Source: Planctomycetota bacterium (GTDB lineage Bacteria; Planctomycetota; UBA1135; GCA-002686595). From it: DNA of 64,000 bases. Position numbers and translations under genes: made by a program. The stretch is from positions 1 through 64,000 of the forward strand of contig JABACD010000024.1 of assembly GCA_014237855.1 (NCBI GenBank). Reading direction: 5' to 3'. The notes under the pieces were generated by a model. It was not told the DNA's origin. It made no database searches and saw nothing but the letters and a program-made list of their open reading frames with translations. Below, in pieces: positions 17,196 through 25,883 of this stretch (the first letter of the stretch is position 1; every line of letters starts with the position of its first letter).

Positions 17196-17230
17196 GAACT
17201 CGCAGTTCCCGTGTAGGAAACTGCGAGTTC
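17196..17230 (-). promoter_or_regulatory. Perfect 12-bp hairpin between precursor and radical SAM gene
   Basis: Arms GAACTCGCAGTT (17196-17207) and AACTGCGAGTTC (17219-17230) are exact reverse complements with an 11-base loop. It starts 12 bases past the precursor stop codon in the leftward transcript. There is no T tract, so it is more likely a partial terminator or an mRNA-stabilising 3' structure. Either would raise precursor levels over the enzymes encoded downstream, a common arrangement in peptide clusters. Confidence 0.75.
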
Positions 17231-17241
17231 AAGAGATAGCT

Positions 17242-17964
17242 CTAGGCGAGACCTTTTCCGTCAGTGTCACGCTCGTCGTATTCGGTCTTCGCGGTGCCGT
17301 CCGAGTCCAGGCTAGTTGAAGTGGAGACCTTCACGGCCACGACAGCACCTGTTGTGGACCCGACTGTACTGCCAACTGTGACCTTGCCAACTTCCGATAC
17401 AGTCACCCCAACGATCCATGCGACGGGAATGGCGCCGCCTGCGACCGACTCGAGTTCTGCTTCGGTGAGCTCACCAGAGTTGCGGCCACCAAGGTTGGCG
17501 GGAAGGACCACCAGGCATTCACCCGGCATCTCTTCCATCACCTTGATCTCGATGTCAGAAGGCATTGAGGCACCGTAGGGTTCCAGCTCGCTGTCGAATG
17601 CCGTCCTCGGGTCGTTCTTGAGGGACTGGAGGTAGCTTGAATCATTCCATGCCTTGCGAATGAAGATGCACTCGAGCTGACCACGCGTGGGGGGATTGTT
17701 CGAGTTCTCGAAATCAGTGATTTGCTGGTTGACCTGCTCTTCCACATCTGCGCTGCAGGATGGGATCATCAGCACGAACTCACTGGGAGACTCGTCATGG
17801 ATGCGGATGTTGAAGTCCGTGTTACCGAACTTGTTCTCGACCGCTGTATTGGGATCGGTGATGAGCTCTGCGCGGAAATTGGCGTCTTGTAACGCATTGA
17901 CGAGAATCTCTCCGCGGAGTCGTAGGGGTGTCGATTTGGGCGTCATTTTTCTTTTAAATGGCAT
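17242..17964 (-). CDS. NHLP/proteusin-type RiPP precursor with two tandem leader domains
   Basis: 240 residues. Residues 97-156 are a nitrile-hydratase-alpha-like leader (RKAWNDSSYLQSLKNDPRTA, then DIEIKVMEEMPGECLVVLP). Residues 17-69 are a second, diverged copy (VNALQDANFRAELITDPNTA, then NIRIHDESPSEFVLMIP). The leader ends with ELTEAELESVAGG (165-177), the usual double-glycine site. The core (178-240, 63 residues) has no Cys. Its first 41 residues include 12 Val, 7 Thr and 6 Ser; the last 22 are acidic and polar. This is a substrate, not an enzyme: the leader recruits the maturases, and the C39 exporter domain should cut after Gly177. A second in-frame Met (codon 7, at 17946) is an alternative start. 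No strong ribosome binding site is seen. It is the first gene of the leftward operon. Confidence 0.92.
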   Translation of the reverse strand: MPFKRKMTPKSTPLRLRGEILVNALQDANFRAELITDPNTAVENKFGNTDFNIRIHDESPSEFVLMIPSCSADVEEQVNQQITDFENSNNPPTRGQLECIFIRKAWNDSSYLQSLKNDPRTAFDSELEPYGASMPSDIEIKVMEEMPGECLVVLPANLGGRNSGELTEAELESVAGGAIPVAWIVGVTVSEVGKVTVGSTVGSTTGAVVAVKVSTSTSLDSDGTAKTEYDERDTDGKGLA

Positions 17965-18621
17965 GTAGGGGTGAATTCGTTGTGGCGAGAATCCACAAAT
18001 CGAATTTGAAATTCCGTGCCGCAGTTATCGACACACGGGCCCTTTACTGGATGGGGTGTTCCAAGGAGGGGCAAGATTTCCCGCCTGTGGGCCAAGGCCA
18101 GGCAAGGGGCGGAGATCTGCGCCCGGGGAACGTTTCGCCTGGAGCTGGGGAGGCTCTAGCGAGGGTTCGAGCCGGCCTCGGTCGCTTTCGGCGAGACGGG
18201 TGATGCCTTGTAATCATCGGTGATTCACAGGGCAGCACCCGTCCAGCGTGGTCGCTTCGCAGGATGAGTAGGTGGACGCTCGATGGATAGGCCCGGACTC
18301 CGGTTAGGGGCGGGATTGGATCCGACACCCGGCACAGGGTGACCTTGATATTGGGATAGGCCTGGGCTGCGTGGTGCTGTGATCCGAAGGTGAAAGGCAT
18401 CAAGTACGTCGCCCAGCGCGAAGTCCTAGCCAGTCGGCTGGTTCGGCTCTGAAAGAACTATCTCGGTCTTGAGCCAGATCGCTCCGACAAGGGCCAATTC
18501 CCGCAAGTACTTGCCTTGTCTGGCCGATGACGGCGCGGGCCCCCTCACCTCTCTTGGCCGAGAGGTCTCTCCCAGCCACAAGGTCGCTCCGTTCCCTCCT
18601 CCCTACGAGCCCCCCTGACTC
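17965..18621. other. Divergent promoter region of the RiPP cluster
   Basis: About 650 bases separate the leftward maturation operon from the rightward export operon. The end next to the precursor (17985-18020) is A+T-rich and should carry its promoter. The rest is GC-rich. Small open frames here show no leader-like or GG-site features, so I find no second precursor. A 13-base palindrome at 18002-18014 is listed separately. I cannot fix promoter boxes with confidence. Confidence 0.5.
18002..18014. promoter_or_regulatory. 13-base palindrome upstream of the precursor gene
   Basis: GAATTT-g-AAATTC is a perfect palindrome with one central base, 38 bases upstream of the precursor start. Its position and symmetry fit an operator, but it is short and could be chance in an A+T-rich patch. 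No matching second copy was noticed. Confidence 0.25.
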
Positions 18622-19173
18622 ATGCGCAAGATCCTCTACTTCTTTGGCCAGCTTCAGGACACCGACCTTCAGTGGCTCTTGGACGCGGGTGAGCCGCGAG
18701 TGTATGCAGCCGGAGCTGATCTCATTCAGGAGGGTCGGGAGGTGCAGGAGCTCTTCATCCTGCTGGATGGGGAGCTGACAGTGAGTGTTGGGGAAAGCAC
18801 CCTCGCGACGCTCTCCGCAGGCGAAGTCGTCGGGGAAATGACCCTGATCGATCCACGTCCGCCGGAAGCGACCGTCACCGCTTCCGCTAGTTCCCTGGTC
18901 TTCTCCGTTTCGCACAAGCTGGTCCGGTCGAAGCTCATGGACGATGCGGAATTCGCCGCGCGCCTCTACCGCTCGCTGTGCTTGTTCCTGGTGAACCGGC
19001 TAAATCGTGCTGACGCGATGATCGGATTGGGTGGTCGGGTCGCAGAGCTGGAGCCCGACGACCGTGCCGATGAGCTCTCGCCCGTGGCACTCGAAGAACT
19101 CTCCGTGGCCGGTGCTCGTTTCGATTGGTTCCTGAATCACGTTGAGCGCCCGTCGCGAGCCATTGGAGCTTGA
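18622..19173 (+). CDS. Cyclic-nucleotide-binding-domain protein of the export operon
   Basis: 183 residues. Residues ~10-125 form a cNMP-binding beta-roll (VYAAGADLIQEGREVQELFI, LLDGELTV, LSAGEVVGEMTLIDPRPPEA). The phosphate-binding cassette is close to the canonical GE-x3-L-x3-R-x-A pattern but has PPEATV in place of RSAT. There is no helix-turn-helix after it, so this is not a CRP-type transcription factor. Proteins of this kind accompany NHLP exporters (I recall a TIGRFAM family, TIGR03896, named bacteriocin-type transport-associated protein). It is the first gene of the rightward arm, 37 bases before the HlyD-like gene. It probably couples export to a cyclic nucleotide or another small ligand. 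Whether cAMP is bound is unknown. Confidence 0.85.
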   Translation: MRKILYFFGQLQDTDLQWLLDAGEPRVYAAGADLIQEGREVQELFILLDGELTVSVGESTLATLSAGEVVGEMTLIDPRPPEATVTASASSLVFSVSHKLVRSKLMDDAEFAARLYRSLCLFLVNRLNRADAMIGLGGRVAELEPDDRADELSPVALEELSVAGARFDWFLNHVERPSRAIGA

Positions 19174-19210
19174 GGTCAAGCCAGCTCGCATCGCATGAGA
19201 TAGGAAAAGC

Positions 19211-20641
19211 ATGGACAAGAAATCATCGATCTATCGGGAACAGTCGCTCAAGAGCATGTCGTCGCCCGACCAGCTGGATCAGCTGTTGCGGATCATTCGT
19301 CCGCCGCGCTGGATCCTTCTCGGGGCGGTGGCGTCAGGACTCATGCTGGCCCTCGTGTGGAGCATCTTTGGGCGCATTCCGCAAAATGCAGCCGGGTCGG
19401 CGATCTTGGTGCACCCCAAGCAGGTCGTGCCGATGCAGTTTCTTTCAGACGGCCCAATCGTTTCCATCGATGTTCAGATTGGCGATCGCGTGAGCAAGGG
19501 CGACCTCATAGCCCGATTGGATCTCCCCACGCTTGAGAAACAGCTCGAACAAGAGCAAGCCAGGCTCGTTCAGTTCCGCTCACGGAGTGGTGAGCTCTCT
19601 GTGCTGGAGCGCGCGCTCGCCGAATCGGAGCAAGAGCACATCAAGCGTCAGGCAAGGATGATCGAAGAACGCATCGAGATCATCGACCACACCAGCAAGG
19701 AGCATCAGAGGCGCAGCGCGGACTACATTCTCAAGCAGCGGGATAACATCAACATCTCTCGACGGCTCTCGCTGGAGCTTGGCGAGGCCTTGGAGGAGCG
19801 GCTGACTTCCTATCGCGACCTGAAGGTCCAGGGGCTTGTTTCTGGAGATCCTGTCGTCTCGGCTCAGGGAAGATCAGTCGAGAACCAGATCAGCCTCTCC
19901 AGCCTCGACCTTCGCGAACAGGAGCTGGAACTAAAGGAGAACACGGCACTGGAGAGCTTCAACCGGGACATGGACCAGATCCGTGACCTTCGGATCCGTC
20001 TCAGCGATCTCGCATTGAAGGAGATGGAGATTGCTCATCGTCTGAGAGCAACGGAGCTCGATGACGCCACTACGGCGGAGGAGATCAAGCGCAAGATCGA
20101 AGGGATTCGTGCTCGTATTCAGACCGATGGACACCTGTACAGCGAGTTTGATGGCCGAGTACTCGAGATCACCGCCACCACGGGTGAGATGGCGCATAGA
20201 GGACAGCGCCTGGGGAAGATGGAGGTCGATGTTCCTGATGCGGAGCTCATGGCGCTGGCCTACTTCGAGATCAAGGACGGTAAGGCAATCGCGCCGGGCC
20301 ACCCGATTCGCATCTCCCCGGCTACCGTCGAGCGGGAGCGATTCGGGGGAATCATCGGTCACGTGGTCGAGGTTACGGACTACCCGATCACGACCGACGC
20401 GGCTGCCAACCAGATTGGTGACCTGGAGATTGCCCAGGGGCTGCTCAACAATGAGAGCCGAATTGGTGTCATCGCTCGACTCGATCGGGCCAGCACACCT
20501 ACCGGCTTCAAGTGGACATCGGGGGAAGGCCCTGACCTCTCAATCACTCCCGGAACCACGGCTCAGGTCCGGGTGACTACGGAGGAGCGGCCTCCCATCA
20601 CCTTCGTGCTTCCCTTCCTACGATCCTTGATCGGTGTCTAA
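19211..20641 (+). CDS. HlyD-like membrane fusion protein of the NHLP exporter
   Basis: 476 residues, the periplasmic adaptor linking an inner-membrane ABC exporter to the outer membrane. One N-terminal transmembrane helix (WILLGAVASGLMLALVWSIF, about 35-54) is followed by half of a lipoyl/biotinyl-like domain (PMQFLSDGPIVSIDVQIGDRV, VSKGDLIARLD). A long coiled coil comes next (about 110-310, rich in Glu, Gln, Arg and Leu), then the second lipoyl half (YSEFDGRVLEITATTGEMAH) and a beta-barrel. This is the expected order for HlyD proteins. It matches the NHLP bacteriocin system secretion protein group (TIGR03794 type). Its stop codon overlaps the GTG start of the ABC-peptidase gene by eight bases, so the two are translationally coupled. 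Confidence 0.92.
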   Translation: MDKKSSIYREQSLKSMSSPDQLDQLLRIIRPPRWILLGAVASGLMLALVWSIFGRIPQNAAGSAILVHPKQVVPMQFLSDGPIVSIDVQIGDRVSKGDLIARLDLPTLEKQLEQEQARLVQFRSRSGELSVLERALAESEQEHIKRQARMIEERIEIIDHTSKEHQRRSADYILKQRDNINISRRLSLELGEALEERLTSYRDLKVQGLVSGDPVVSAQGRSVENQISLSSLDLREQELELKENTALESFNRDMDQIRDLRIRLSDLALKEMEIAHRLRATELDDATTAEEIKRKIEGIRARIQTDGHLYSEFDGRVLEITATTGEMAHRGQRLGKMEVDVPDAELMALAYFEIKDGKAIAPGHPIRISPATVERERFGGIIGHVVEVTDYPITTDAAANQIGDLEIAQGLLNNESRIGVIARLDRASTPTGFKWTSGEGPDLSITPGTTAQVRVTTEERPPITFVLPFLRSLIGV

Positions 20642-22868
20642 CGTAGCCTGGAGCACCGCGCCCGACCAAGACGAGCGCCCCAAGAAGCCGGTATCACCGG
20701 CTCGGGCCCAAACGCCTGCATTGCTCCAGATGGAAGCTGCGGAGTGCGGTGCCGCCGCTCTCGGGATCATCTTGGGGTACTACGGACGTATCGAGCCGCT
20801 CGCCGTGCTTCGCCGTGCCTGCGGCGTATCGCGTGACGGTAGCAAGGCCTCCAACGTCCTCAAGGCAGCCCGCGGATACGGCCTGGTGGCGGGCGGATAC
20901 AGCAAGGACCTCGAGAGCGTTCAGCAGCTGAAGACGCCGTTCATCGTCTTTTGGAAGTTCAACCACTTTGTCGTCGTCGAGGGCTTCAAACGGGGCAGGG
21001 TCTACTTCAACGATCCAGCGGTCGGACACCGAACAGTGACGGCCGAGGAGTTTGAGGAGGGGTTCACCGGCGTAGTGCTGACCTTTGAACCGGGGCCAGA
21101 GTTCCGCAAGGGCGGAAAAAAACCGAGCCTGTTACGTGCTCTGACGGAGCGCATTCGTGGGTTCCGCTCTGCGGTTGCATTCTCCATCCTGGCGGGATTC
21201 TTGCTCGTGATCCCTGGGCTCGTAACGCCTGCATTCTCGCAGATCTTCGTGGATCAGGTCCTGATCAGTCAACGCGATGGCTGGTTGCGGCCACTCATCA
21301 CCGCGATGCTGGTGATGGCCGTTGCCCGGGTCTTTCTCAAGCTTCTCCAGCTCGGTGCCCTTCGCCGGCTTCGCCTGGCATTGTCGGCGCGCATGTCGGC
21401 GCAGTTCTTCCAGCACCTCTTGCGTCTGCCTGTCAACTTCTACGTTCAGCGCTTCCCAGGCGAGATTGCGGCACGTAGCCAGCTCAACGACAAGGTCGCG
21501 GGCATTCTCTCCGGGCAGCTCGCCCAGACGGCCATCGACGTCGTGATGATGGTCTTCTACCTGGCGATGATGCTCGCGTACTCATTGCCCTTGACGCTGA
21601 TCGGCCTGGCGAGCGCCACGATCAACTTTGTGACCCTGCACAAGTTCGCCCGCTGGCGCAGGGAGGCCAACATGCGCCTCCAGCAAGAGCACGGAAAGGT
21701 CGCGGGTGTCTCGATCGCAGGGCTCCAGGGAATCGAGACTCTCAAAGCCTCTGGCATGGAGTCCGGCTTCTTCACGCGTTGGGCGGGTCAGTACACCAAG
21801 GCCACCAATGTCCAGCAGGAGATTTGCCACCGAAACACGTTTCTCAACCTGGTTCCAAGACTGCTCAGTTCTGTCACGACCCTGCTCGTCCTGGTGGTAG
21901 GCAGTCTGGCTGTGATTGATGGGTCTCTGACCATTGGTTCACTGGTCGCTGTCCAGATGCTGATGTCCAGCTTCCTGAGGCCGATCGGAAACCTTGTCTC
22001 CCTGGGGAAGACGATTCAGGAGCTCGAAGGCGACATGACGCGTCTGGATGACGTACTTGCTCATCCACCAGAGCCAGGAACGGAGAACTCGATTTCTCTC
22101 GAAGACTCCGAGCTGGATTACGCTCGTGCTAAGGGCTTCCTGGAGCTGGAGGACGTCACCTTTGGATATAGCCCGCTCGAACCCCCGCTGATCGAGAACT
22201 TCTCACTCTCCATTCAGCCCGGCCAGCGGATTGCCCTAGTGGGTGGTAGTGGTTCCGGAAAGTCGACGATCGCCAAGCTGATCGCAGGCCTGTACCAGCC
22301 GTGGTCCGGAGGAATCTTGATCGATGGCATTTCTCGCAGCGAGTTGCCCCGCGCATTCCTTGCCAACTCGCTCTCCCTGGTAGACCAGGAAGTGATGCTC
22401 TTCGGCGGTACCGTGCGCGAGAACCTGACGCTCTGGGATCCAACCGTCCCGGATGCGGTTCTCACCCGTGCCTGTCGCGATGCGAGCATTCATGATCGGG
22501 TTCAGGCCCTTCCCGGTGGACTCGATGCCGAGACGGACGAGGGGGCTCGCAACTTGAGCGGCGGTGAACGTCAGCGGATCGAGATTGCTCGTGCACTTGT
22601 GGACGACCCATCGATCCTCGTCCTGGACGAGGCAACTAGCGCACTCGACACCGAGAGCGAGCGCCAAATCGTCGATCGTATCAGCTTGCGGGGATGTTCC
22701 TGTGTGATTGTCGCGCACAGGCTCAGCACAATCCGCGACTGTGACGAGATCATCGTCCTCGATCATGGCCGCGTGATGGAACGCGGTACGCACGAAGAAC
22801 TATGGGGTCAGGGCGGTGCTTACGCCGCCCTGCTGGCTGCCGACCATGGCTTGGAGCCGGTGCTATGA
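20634..22868 (+). CDS. NHLP-type ABC exporter with C39 leader peptidase
   Basis: 744 residues from a GTG start inside the end of the HlyD-like gene. The N-terminal C39 peptidase domain (about 27-150) has the complete catalytic set: Cys38 (MEAAECGAAALG), His111 (FNHFVVVEG) and Asp127 (FNDPA). A six-helix ABC transmembrane domain follows (~170-460), then the ATPase domain with Walker A GGSGSGKST (~537-545), signature LSGGERQR and Walker B ILVLDEATSALD. It should cut the modified precursor after its GG motif and pump the core peptide out, using ATP. It fits the NHLM ABC1 group (TIGR03796 type). Its last bases overlap the next ABC gene (ATGA), so the two probably form a heterodimer or act in sequence. 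Confidence 0.95.
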   Translation: MSNVAWSTAPDQDERPKKPVSPARAQTPALLQMEAAECGAAALGIILGYYGRIEPLAVLRRACGVSRDGSKASNVLKAARGYGLVAGGYSKDLESVQQLKTPFIVFWKFNHFVVVEGFKRGRVYFNDPAVGHRTVTAEEFEEGFTGVVLTFEPGPEFRKGGKKPSLLRALTERIRGFRSAVAFSILAGFLLVIPGLVTPAFSQIFVDQVLISQRDGWLRPLITAMLVMAVARVFLKLLQLGALRRLRLALSARMSAQFFQHLLRLPVNFYVQRFPGEIAARSQLNDKVAGILSGQLAQTAIDVVMMVFYLAMMLAYSLPLTLIGLASATINFVTLHKFARWRREANMRLQQEHGKVAGVSIAGLQGIETLKASGMESGFFTRWAGQYTKATNVQQEICHRNTFLNLVPRLLSSVTTLLVLVVGSLAVIDGSLTIGSLVAVQMLMSSFLRPIGNLVSLGKTIQELEGDMTRLDDVLAHPPEPGTENSISLEDSELDYARAKGFLELEDVTFGYSPLEPPLIENFSLSIQPGQRIALVGGSGSGKSTIAKLIAGLYQPWSGGILIDGISRSELPRAFLANSLSLVDQEVMLFGGTVRENLTLWDPTVPDAVLTRACRDASIHDRVQALPGGLDAETDEGARNLSGGERQRIEIARALVDDPSILVLDEATSALDTESERQIVDRISLRGCSCVIVAHRLSTIRDCDEIIVLDHGRVMERGTHEELWGQGGAYAALLAADHGLEPVL

Positions 22869-25759
22869 TCATCAAGGGCAACCTGGCGGAGAAATCGGGA
22901 GCTATCGGCGTCTCCTTGAGCGAGCCTCTGGTCTTGGGGGGTGAACTCGCGCTGCACCTCGTCGAGTCCGGAACCGTTGCCCTGTATGCAGCTGAGATCC
23001 GTGAGGGGATCCAGGTAGGGCCTCGGTACCTGTTGCAGCGCATGGGCAGAGGCCAGGCGATGCTATCAGTGCCTTGCGAGACGTCCTCGAACTTCGGTTT
23101 CTTGGTCGTGCCCATCGGAAAGGCGTCCACGAGCGAGTTGCCCTTCGAGGAGGCCGTTAGTTCGAGTGTCGATACCTCCATCGAAGCGTGGCTTGGACTC
23201 CTGGCAGACATTCTGGGCCAGCGCAAGCTACCCAAGCTCTGCAACCGCGTGAGTGAGCCGACAGAGACAACGCTCGAACCTGGCGAGGCACTAGGAACGG
23301 GGCGGACAGAATTCATCTGGGTGGAGGTCCTCGAAGGCAGCGCCCGATTCTCCGATCTCGAGGGCCTCTTGATCGATCCCACAACTGGACCGATCCCCTT
23401 GACGGAGTTGACCTGGATTCGTGCGGAGGGGGGAGCACGGGTTCGCGTGCATACCCAGGCATCGCTGACCGACCAGGCCGCCATCGTGCGTGGATTCTCC
23501 ACTCTGCACTCCATGGTGCTGGGCCATGTTGCAGCCAGGATGCAAGAGCAGCAGAGAGAGGAGCTAGAGCGCCTTCGGCTCCGTGGGCCAGACGAAGAGC
23601 GCCGCACACAGAATGCCCTCGAAGATCTTGCTTCCGTTTTTGATCGAAGCAAGGCCCCGATTCACGCCGACACTCCGCTGCTGGCTGCGATCACTGCGAT
23701 TGGGCAGGTCCTGGGGGTCAAGGTTCGGCCACCGGGTCGGGCCGAGGCCACTGGCCGCTCCGATCCCATCGACGCCATCGCTCGCGCCTCTCGCATCCGC
23801 TTGAGGCGAGTTGCCCTGGTCGATGATTGGTGGATTCGGGACTGCGGACCGCTCTTGGGCTTCTTGGAGGGAGCTGAAGGCAAATCACGGCCCGTCGCTC
23901 TTCTCTTCACGCGCGCGATGAACTACGAGCTCTTCGATCCGGAGGACGGTTCTCGTAGCCCGCTCGATCGGGAGCTTGCATCGAGCTTGACGCCCGAGGG
24001 TGTCTCTTTCTATCGCCCCCTCCCCGAGGAGCACATCAGTCTGTTTGGACTCCTGCGGTTCTCGATGGCTCCACGGCTCAGGGCCCTCTTGATCGCGGTG
24101 CTCACGGGAATCGTTGCCACGCTGCTCGGCATGATCACGCCACAGGCCACGGCATTGATCATGGACAATGCCATTCCCGACTCGGACAGCAGGCTCCTGC
24201 TCGAGCTGGGCGCCGGTCTTCTGGCCACGGCCTTCGGCGTCTTGATCTTTCAGCTGGCACAGGGGCTGGCTCTGACCCGGATAGGCATCGGCTCCGAGGC
24301 CGAGGGCCAGGCTGCGGTCTGGGACCGACTGCTGCGTTTGCACCCAACGTTCTTCCGCGATTACTCGACCGGCGACCTGCAATCCCGGGTGAACGGAGTG
24401 ACCCAGATTGGCCAGCAGATGACGGGGGCGACCCTGACTGCTGTCTTCGCGGGCTTCATGGCGATCCTGAACCTCGGCCTGCTGTGCTACTACAGCCCCA
24501 AGCTGTCTCTGGTCGCCGTTGGGATCGGACTGGTCTTGATGATCTTCACGGTCGCCATGGGCTTCTTGTTGCGGCGTAATCTGCGCGTCTTGTTGGAGTT
24601 GGGCGGTGAGTTCTTTGGTCTCGTAATCCAGCTGATAAGTGCTGTTGGCAAGCTACGTGTTGCCGGTGCCGAGGGGCGCGCCTCCACCCATTGGATCAAG
24701 CAGTACACCCGACAGCTCCGACTGCATGACAAGGTGCAGCGTCTCAACGATGTGTCGACGGCCTTCAACATGCTACTTACCCCGGTAAGTACGATCTTGC
24801 TGTACCTCCTGGCCTATGACATGTTGCTTGAGAGCCGCCTGCCCGGGGGGGACGGGGGAATCAGCCTGGGCATCTTCCTCGCCTTCAGTGCCGCCTTTGG
24901 AACGTTTCTCAGCGGAATCAGCTCGCTCAGTTCCACCGTGGTCGGCTTTCAAAACCTGGTCATGCAGGGGAAGCGCATCAGGCCAATCCTCGATGCGATT
25001 CCTGAGGCCGACGACTCGAAGAGCGATCCTGGCCGCCTGGAGGGCCGGCTCGAGGTCCAGGATGCGACCTTTGGGTACGACGAGGAGACTCGAGTGCTCG
25101 ATGGTGTGAGCATACGTGCGGAGCCCGGGGAATTCGTCGCCATCGTCGGTCCTTCGGGCAGCGGTAAGTCGACCCTTCTGCGCTTGGTGCTCGGGTTCGA
25201 GACGCCAGGGGAGGGGATGGTGAGCTACGATGGGCGCGACTTGAGGAGCCTGGACGTGGTCGGGGTTCGTCGTCAGCTCGGCGTGGTGCTCCAAGGTGGA
25301 AGCATCGAGTCCGCATCGTTGTTCGACATTATCGCCAGTGGAAACATCATCACCCTCAATGAAGCCTGGGTGGCGGCCGAGTCTGCTGGTCTCGCGGAGG
25401 ACATCCGCCAGATGCCGATGGGTATGCACACGGTGATCGGGGCCGGGGGAGGTAGCCTGTCAGGGGGGCAGCGCCAGCGACTGCTGATTGCCCGTGCGTT
25501 GGCCAATGATCCACGCATCCTGCTCTTCGACGAGGCAACGAGCGCGCTCGACAATCGGACCCAGGCCATCGTCTCCGAGAGCCTCGAGCGCTTGAAGACC
25601 ACACGGGTGGTGATCGCCCACCGCATGAGCACAATCCGGCACGCGGATCGGATCTATGTCGTGGACGGGGGTAGGATCGTCCAGGAGGGGTCCTTCGACC
25701 AGCTGATGGGGGACGAAGAGGGCCTTTTCGCGAGCATGATGGCCCGCCAGCTGGCCTGA
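22865..25759 (+). CDS. NHLP-type ABC exporter, second subunit without peptidase
   Basis: 964 residues. The ATG at 22865 overlaps the previous stop codon (ATGA); an in-phase start at 22802 lies inside the previous gene and is less likely. The first ~400 residues are not a C39 domain: they lack the Cys/His pair and hold a cupin-like N-terminal part plus a linker, as expected for the NHLM ABC2 group (TIGR03797 type). Then come the ABC transmembrane helices (LRALLIAVLTGIVATLLGMI onward) and an ATPase with Walker A GPSGSGKST, signature LSGGQRQR and Walker B ILLFDEATSALD. It works with the C39-bearing subunit to export the RiPP. A strong terminator follows 37 bases later and closes the export operon. 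Confidence 0.93.
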   Translation: MIIKGNLAEKSGAIGVSLSEPLVLGGELALHLVESGTVALYAAEIREGIQVGPRYLLQRMGRGQAMLSVPCETSSNFGFLVVPIGKASTSELPFEEAVSSSVDTSIEAWLGLLADILGQRKLPKLCNRVSEPTETTLEPGEALGTGRTEFIWVEVLEGSARFSDLEGLLIDPTTGPIPLTELTWIRAEGGARVRVHTQASLTDQAAIVRGFSTLHSMVLGHVAARMQEQQREELERLRLRGPDEERRTQNALEDLASVFDRSKAPIHADTPLLAAITAIGQVLGVKVRPPGRAEATGRSDPIDAIARASRIRLRRVALVDDWWIRDCGPLLGFLEGAEGKSRPVALLFTRAMNYELFDPEDGSRSPLDRELASSLTPEGVSFYRPLPEEHISLFGLLRFSMAPRLRALLIAVLTGIVATLLGMITPQATALIMDNAIPDSDSRLLLELGAGLLATAFGVLIFQLAQGLALTRIGIGSEAEGQAAVWDRLLRLHPTFFRDYSTGDLQSRVNGVTQIGQQMTGATLTAVFAGFMAILNLGLLCYYSPKLSLVAVGIGLVLMIFTVAMGFLLRRNLRVLLELGGEFFGLVIQLISAVGKLRVAGAEGRASTHWIKQYTRQLRLHDKVQRLNDVSTAFNMLLTPVSTILLYLLAYDMLLESRLPGGDGGISLGIFLAFSAAFGTFLSGISSLSSTVVGFQNLVMQGKRIRPILDAIPEADDSKSDPGRLEGRLEVQDATFGYDEETRVLDGVSIRAEPGEFVAIVGPSGSGKSTLLRLVLGFETPGEGMVSYDGRDLRSLDVVGVRRQLGVVLQGGSIESASLFDIIASGNIITLNEAWVAAESAGLAEDIRQMPMGMHTVIGAGGGSLSGGQRQRLLIARALANDPRILLFDEATSALDNRTQAIVSESLERLKTTRVVIAHRMSTIRHADRIYVVDGGRIVQEGSFDQLMGDEEGLFASMMARQLA

Positions 25760-25796
25760 GCCGGGCCCGGATTGCTGGGAAAGTGACTCCAGGCCG

Positions 25797-25830
25797 AACG
25801 GCCCCTGGAGCCCCCCAGGGCCGTTTTTGG
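25797..25830 (+). terminator. Intrinsic terminator of the export operon
   Basis: Hairpin ACGGCCCCTGG / CCAGGGCCGT (one bulged C) ending at 25824, directly followed by TTTT. It is a textbook Rho-independent terminator, 37 bases past the second ABC gene. It separates the four-gene export operon from the cyclase gene, which must have its own promoter or depend on read-through. Confidence 0.85.
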
Positions 25831-25883
25831 CCAAAATCTCAGGCCGAATTGGCGGCATCCCGGGATTGGCGGTACATACAATT

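Noticed and set aside
18160..18200. Sequence with gttcgag resembling a tRNA T-arm
   Set aside because: No matching acceptor, D or anticodon stems can be folded around it.
17958..18203. Small open frame in the divergent spacer as a second RiPP precursor
   Set aside because: No leader-like helix, no GG-type cleavage site and Arg/Gly-rich content.
25827..25883. Upstream start of the cyclase-FHA gene at a TTG
   Set aside because: It falls in the T tract of a strong terminator for the export operon, so a transcript from its own promoter would start later.
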